22,168 bases of DNA, taken from Bacteroidales bacterium. Lineage in GTDB: Bacteria; Bacteroidota; Bacteroidia; Bacteroidales; UBA932. Below the pieces are notes generated by a model. It saw only the letters and a list, made by a program, of their open reading frames with translations. It made no database searches and was not told the DNA's origin. This document shows, one piece after another, positions 21,200 through 22,168 of this stretch; the stretch's first letter is position 1; the number at the start of each line of letters is the position of its first letter. The stretch spans positions 1 to 22,168 of the forward strand of contig JAFZGK010000051.1 of NCBI GenBank assembly GCA_017555445.1. Direction: 5' to 3'. The position numbers and the translations under genes are program-made.

Positions 21200-22168
21200 A
21201 TGAAAGAGAAGGTAATGAGATTATTCGTGATGACCATGTTTTTTACTGGTCTTTGCAGCTGTGAGGTGATCGATAATGATCCCAAGGAACATGTTCCCGA
21301 TAAGAAGGACAGCACGTATGTGAGTCTGTCATCTGTAGCGGAGATTCTTTCATCAGTGCCGATAAGAAGGACTCATGTCGAAGAGGTTCATGATGCAGTC
21401 TCTTCCTCTTCGGGAAACGGATATGATGAGGAATATACGATGAGGAAATTGTTTACCGACCCGGGAGCAGGAGTCGGGGATGAAGGGACCAGGGTCAGGA
21501 CAAAGGCATACAAGACTCCTTTGAAGGACCTTATTGCAGATCATGTATATTCCATGGCGTCAACAAGGTCTTCGGGTGGAATGGATCCTCAGGCATATCT
21601 GGACATTCTCACAGAGTCGGATATACAGATCTACTGGCCGTTCTCCGAGCGCTGGGACGGTATGCAGATGCCTGTAATCACTTTCGATCCGGAGGATGGA
21701 GCTGAGGCAAATATAGGATACAGGCTTGAATATAATGATGATGGCTCCCGCTATGTGCAGGAGGTGATTGTAGATGAGGAGATGGCTGCTGAGCAGCCGG
21801 TGTGGGTCGTGAACAGAAACTCTGACGCCGGCTATACGACCCTTGAGATGTTGAGGAGGGAAGATCCGGACTGGGGAGAAGGCGGCGGTACCATCATCGT
21901 CAAGCCTTCGGCAACAAAGGCTTCCGATAATGAAACGACAGCTGTGACAGGTGTCAAGACTTTGTTGCTCAGGGATTTCACAATGAAGCGCAATTACGAC
22001 AACTGGTTCACGGGAGCCTCGGAGTTTTTCGTCAAGACCGGGGCGGTGGAGGATTTCACTGCAGCGACTGAGGCCGAGATGCGGCTGTATAGCCCTACTG
22101 TCACGGATTTCATGATTGTGGTCAAGCGAAACCAGGTGGGAAAACCTCAGCCGTTCAATGCTATTCTG
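21200..22168 (+). CDS. Unrecognised lipoprotein, N-terminal 323 codons (runs off right edge)
   Basis: Open without a stop from the ATG at 21200 to the window end. The first 21 residues are a lipoprotein signal: basic start, hydrophobic FVMTMFFTGL, lipobox LCSC with C21 as the likely lipidated residue. Then follow EVIDNDPKE, acidic residues close to the Cys that could act as a surface-export signal of Bacteroidota lipoproteins. The mature part is hydrophilic and mostly beta-like, with a spaced aromatic segment IQIYWPFSERWDGMQMPVIT (about 141-160), VWVVNRNSDAGYTTLEM (about 201-217) and a Gly-rich turn GEGGGT near 225. I recognise no domain. Length beyond 323 is unknown. It has its own promoter region and is not part of the prmC operon. 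Confidence 0.85.
   Translation, partial: MKEKVMRLFVMTMFFTGLCSCEVIDNDPKEHVPDKKDSTYVSLSSVAEILSSVPIRRTHVEEVHDAVSSSSGNGYDEEYTMRKLFTDPGAGVGDEGTRVRTKAYKTPLKDLIADHVYSMASTRSSGGMDPQAYLDILTESDIQIYWPFSERWDGMQMPVITFDPEDGAEANIGYRLEYNDDGSRYVQEVIVDEEMAAEQPVWVVNRNSDAGYTTLEMLRREDPDWGEGGGTIIVKPSATKASDNETTAVTGVKTLLLRDFTMKRNYDNWFTGASEFFVKTGAVEDFTAATEAEMRLYSPTVTDFMIVVKRNQVGKPQPFNAIL

Noticed and set aside
1..22168. CRISPR arrays, tRNA or rRNA genes, insertion sequences, prophage or anti-phage defence genes
   Set aside because: No spaced repeats, cloverleaf sequences, transposase or phage-like proteins were found in reading both strands.

Overview
The window is a chromosomal segment of a Bacteroidota bacterium, most likely order Bacteroidales. 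The evidence is the -7 box TAnnTTTG in front of many genes, the gene content (mreBCD-PBP2-rodA block, short TonB-domain protein, PAP2 phosphatase with a barrel-like tail, LxxC-type lipoprotein) and A-rich leaders rather than strong Shine-Dalgarno sites. The genus cannot be fixed from this sequence. Genes fill almost everything. The largest gaps are about 200 to 235 bases and nearly all hold readable regulatory sequence. No tRNA, rRNA, CRISPR array, insertion sequence or prophage was seen.

Layout. Positions 1-1323 are a minus-strand group of envelope genes: a membrane protein running off the left edge, a small outer-membrane beta-barrel and a small secreted protein. It is preceded by a promoter whose spacer contains nine consecutive G/C pairs. 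Positions 1467-3062 hold a short TonB-domain protein and a secreted PAP2 phosphatase. Then come a 77-residue glycosyltransferase-like protein (+), comF (-) and fabG (-, with an intrinsic terminator). Positions 5030-6518 carry ahcY with an unusual tandem-repeat promoter region and an archaeal/Thermotoga-like short enzyme. Next is an orphan gene at 6578-7096.

Positions 7093-12806 are the elongasome operon read leftwards: mreB, mreC (TTG start), mreD, mrdA/PBP2, rodA. It is divergent from ispD, which converges on an Lrp/AsnC regulator whose promoter and candidate self-operator are clear. Then topA (-) faces away from pbp1A-ddl-prmC (+). The operon ends at a strong terminator preceded by a perfect 20-bp palindrome. 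The window closes with the first 323 codons of an unrecognised lipoprotein gene.

Functionally the core is cell-wall growth. MreB/C/D, RodA and PBP2 build the lateral wall, PBP1A is a second bifunctional synthase, Ddl makes the D-Ala-D-Ala terminus, and IspD feeds isoprenoid (undecaprenyl) synthesis. The points most worth a second look are the homopolymer-containing promoter at 1362-1391 (candidate phase variation), the attenuator-like leader of pbp1A, the Lrp-gene operator, the ahcY control region and enzyme type, and the unrecognised genes at 3140, 6578 and 21200. No complete new multi-gene system is evident.
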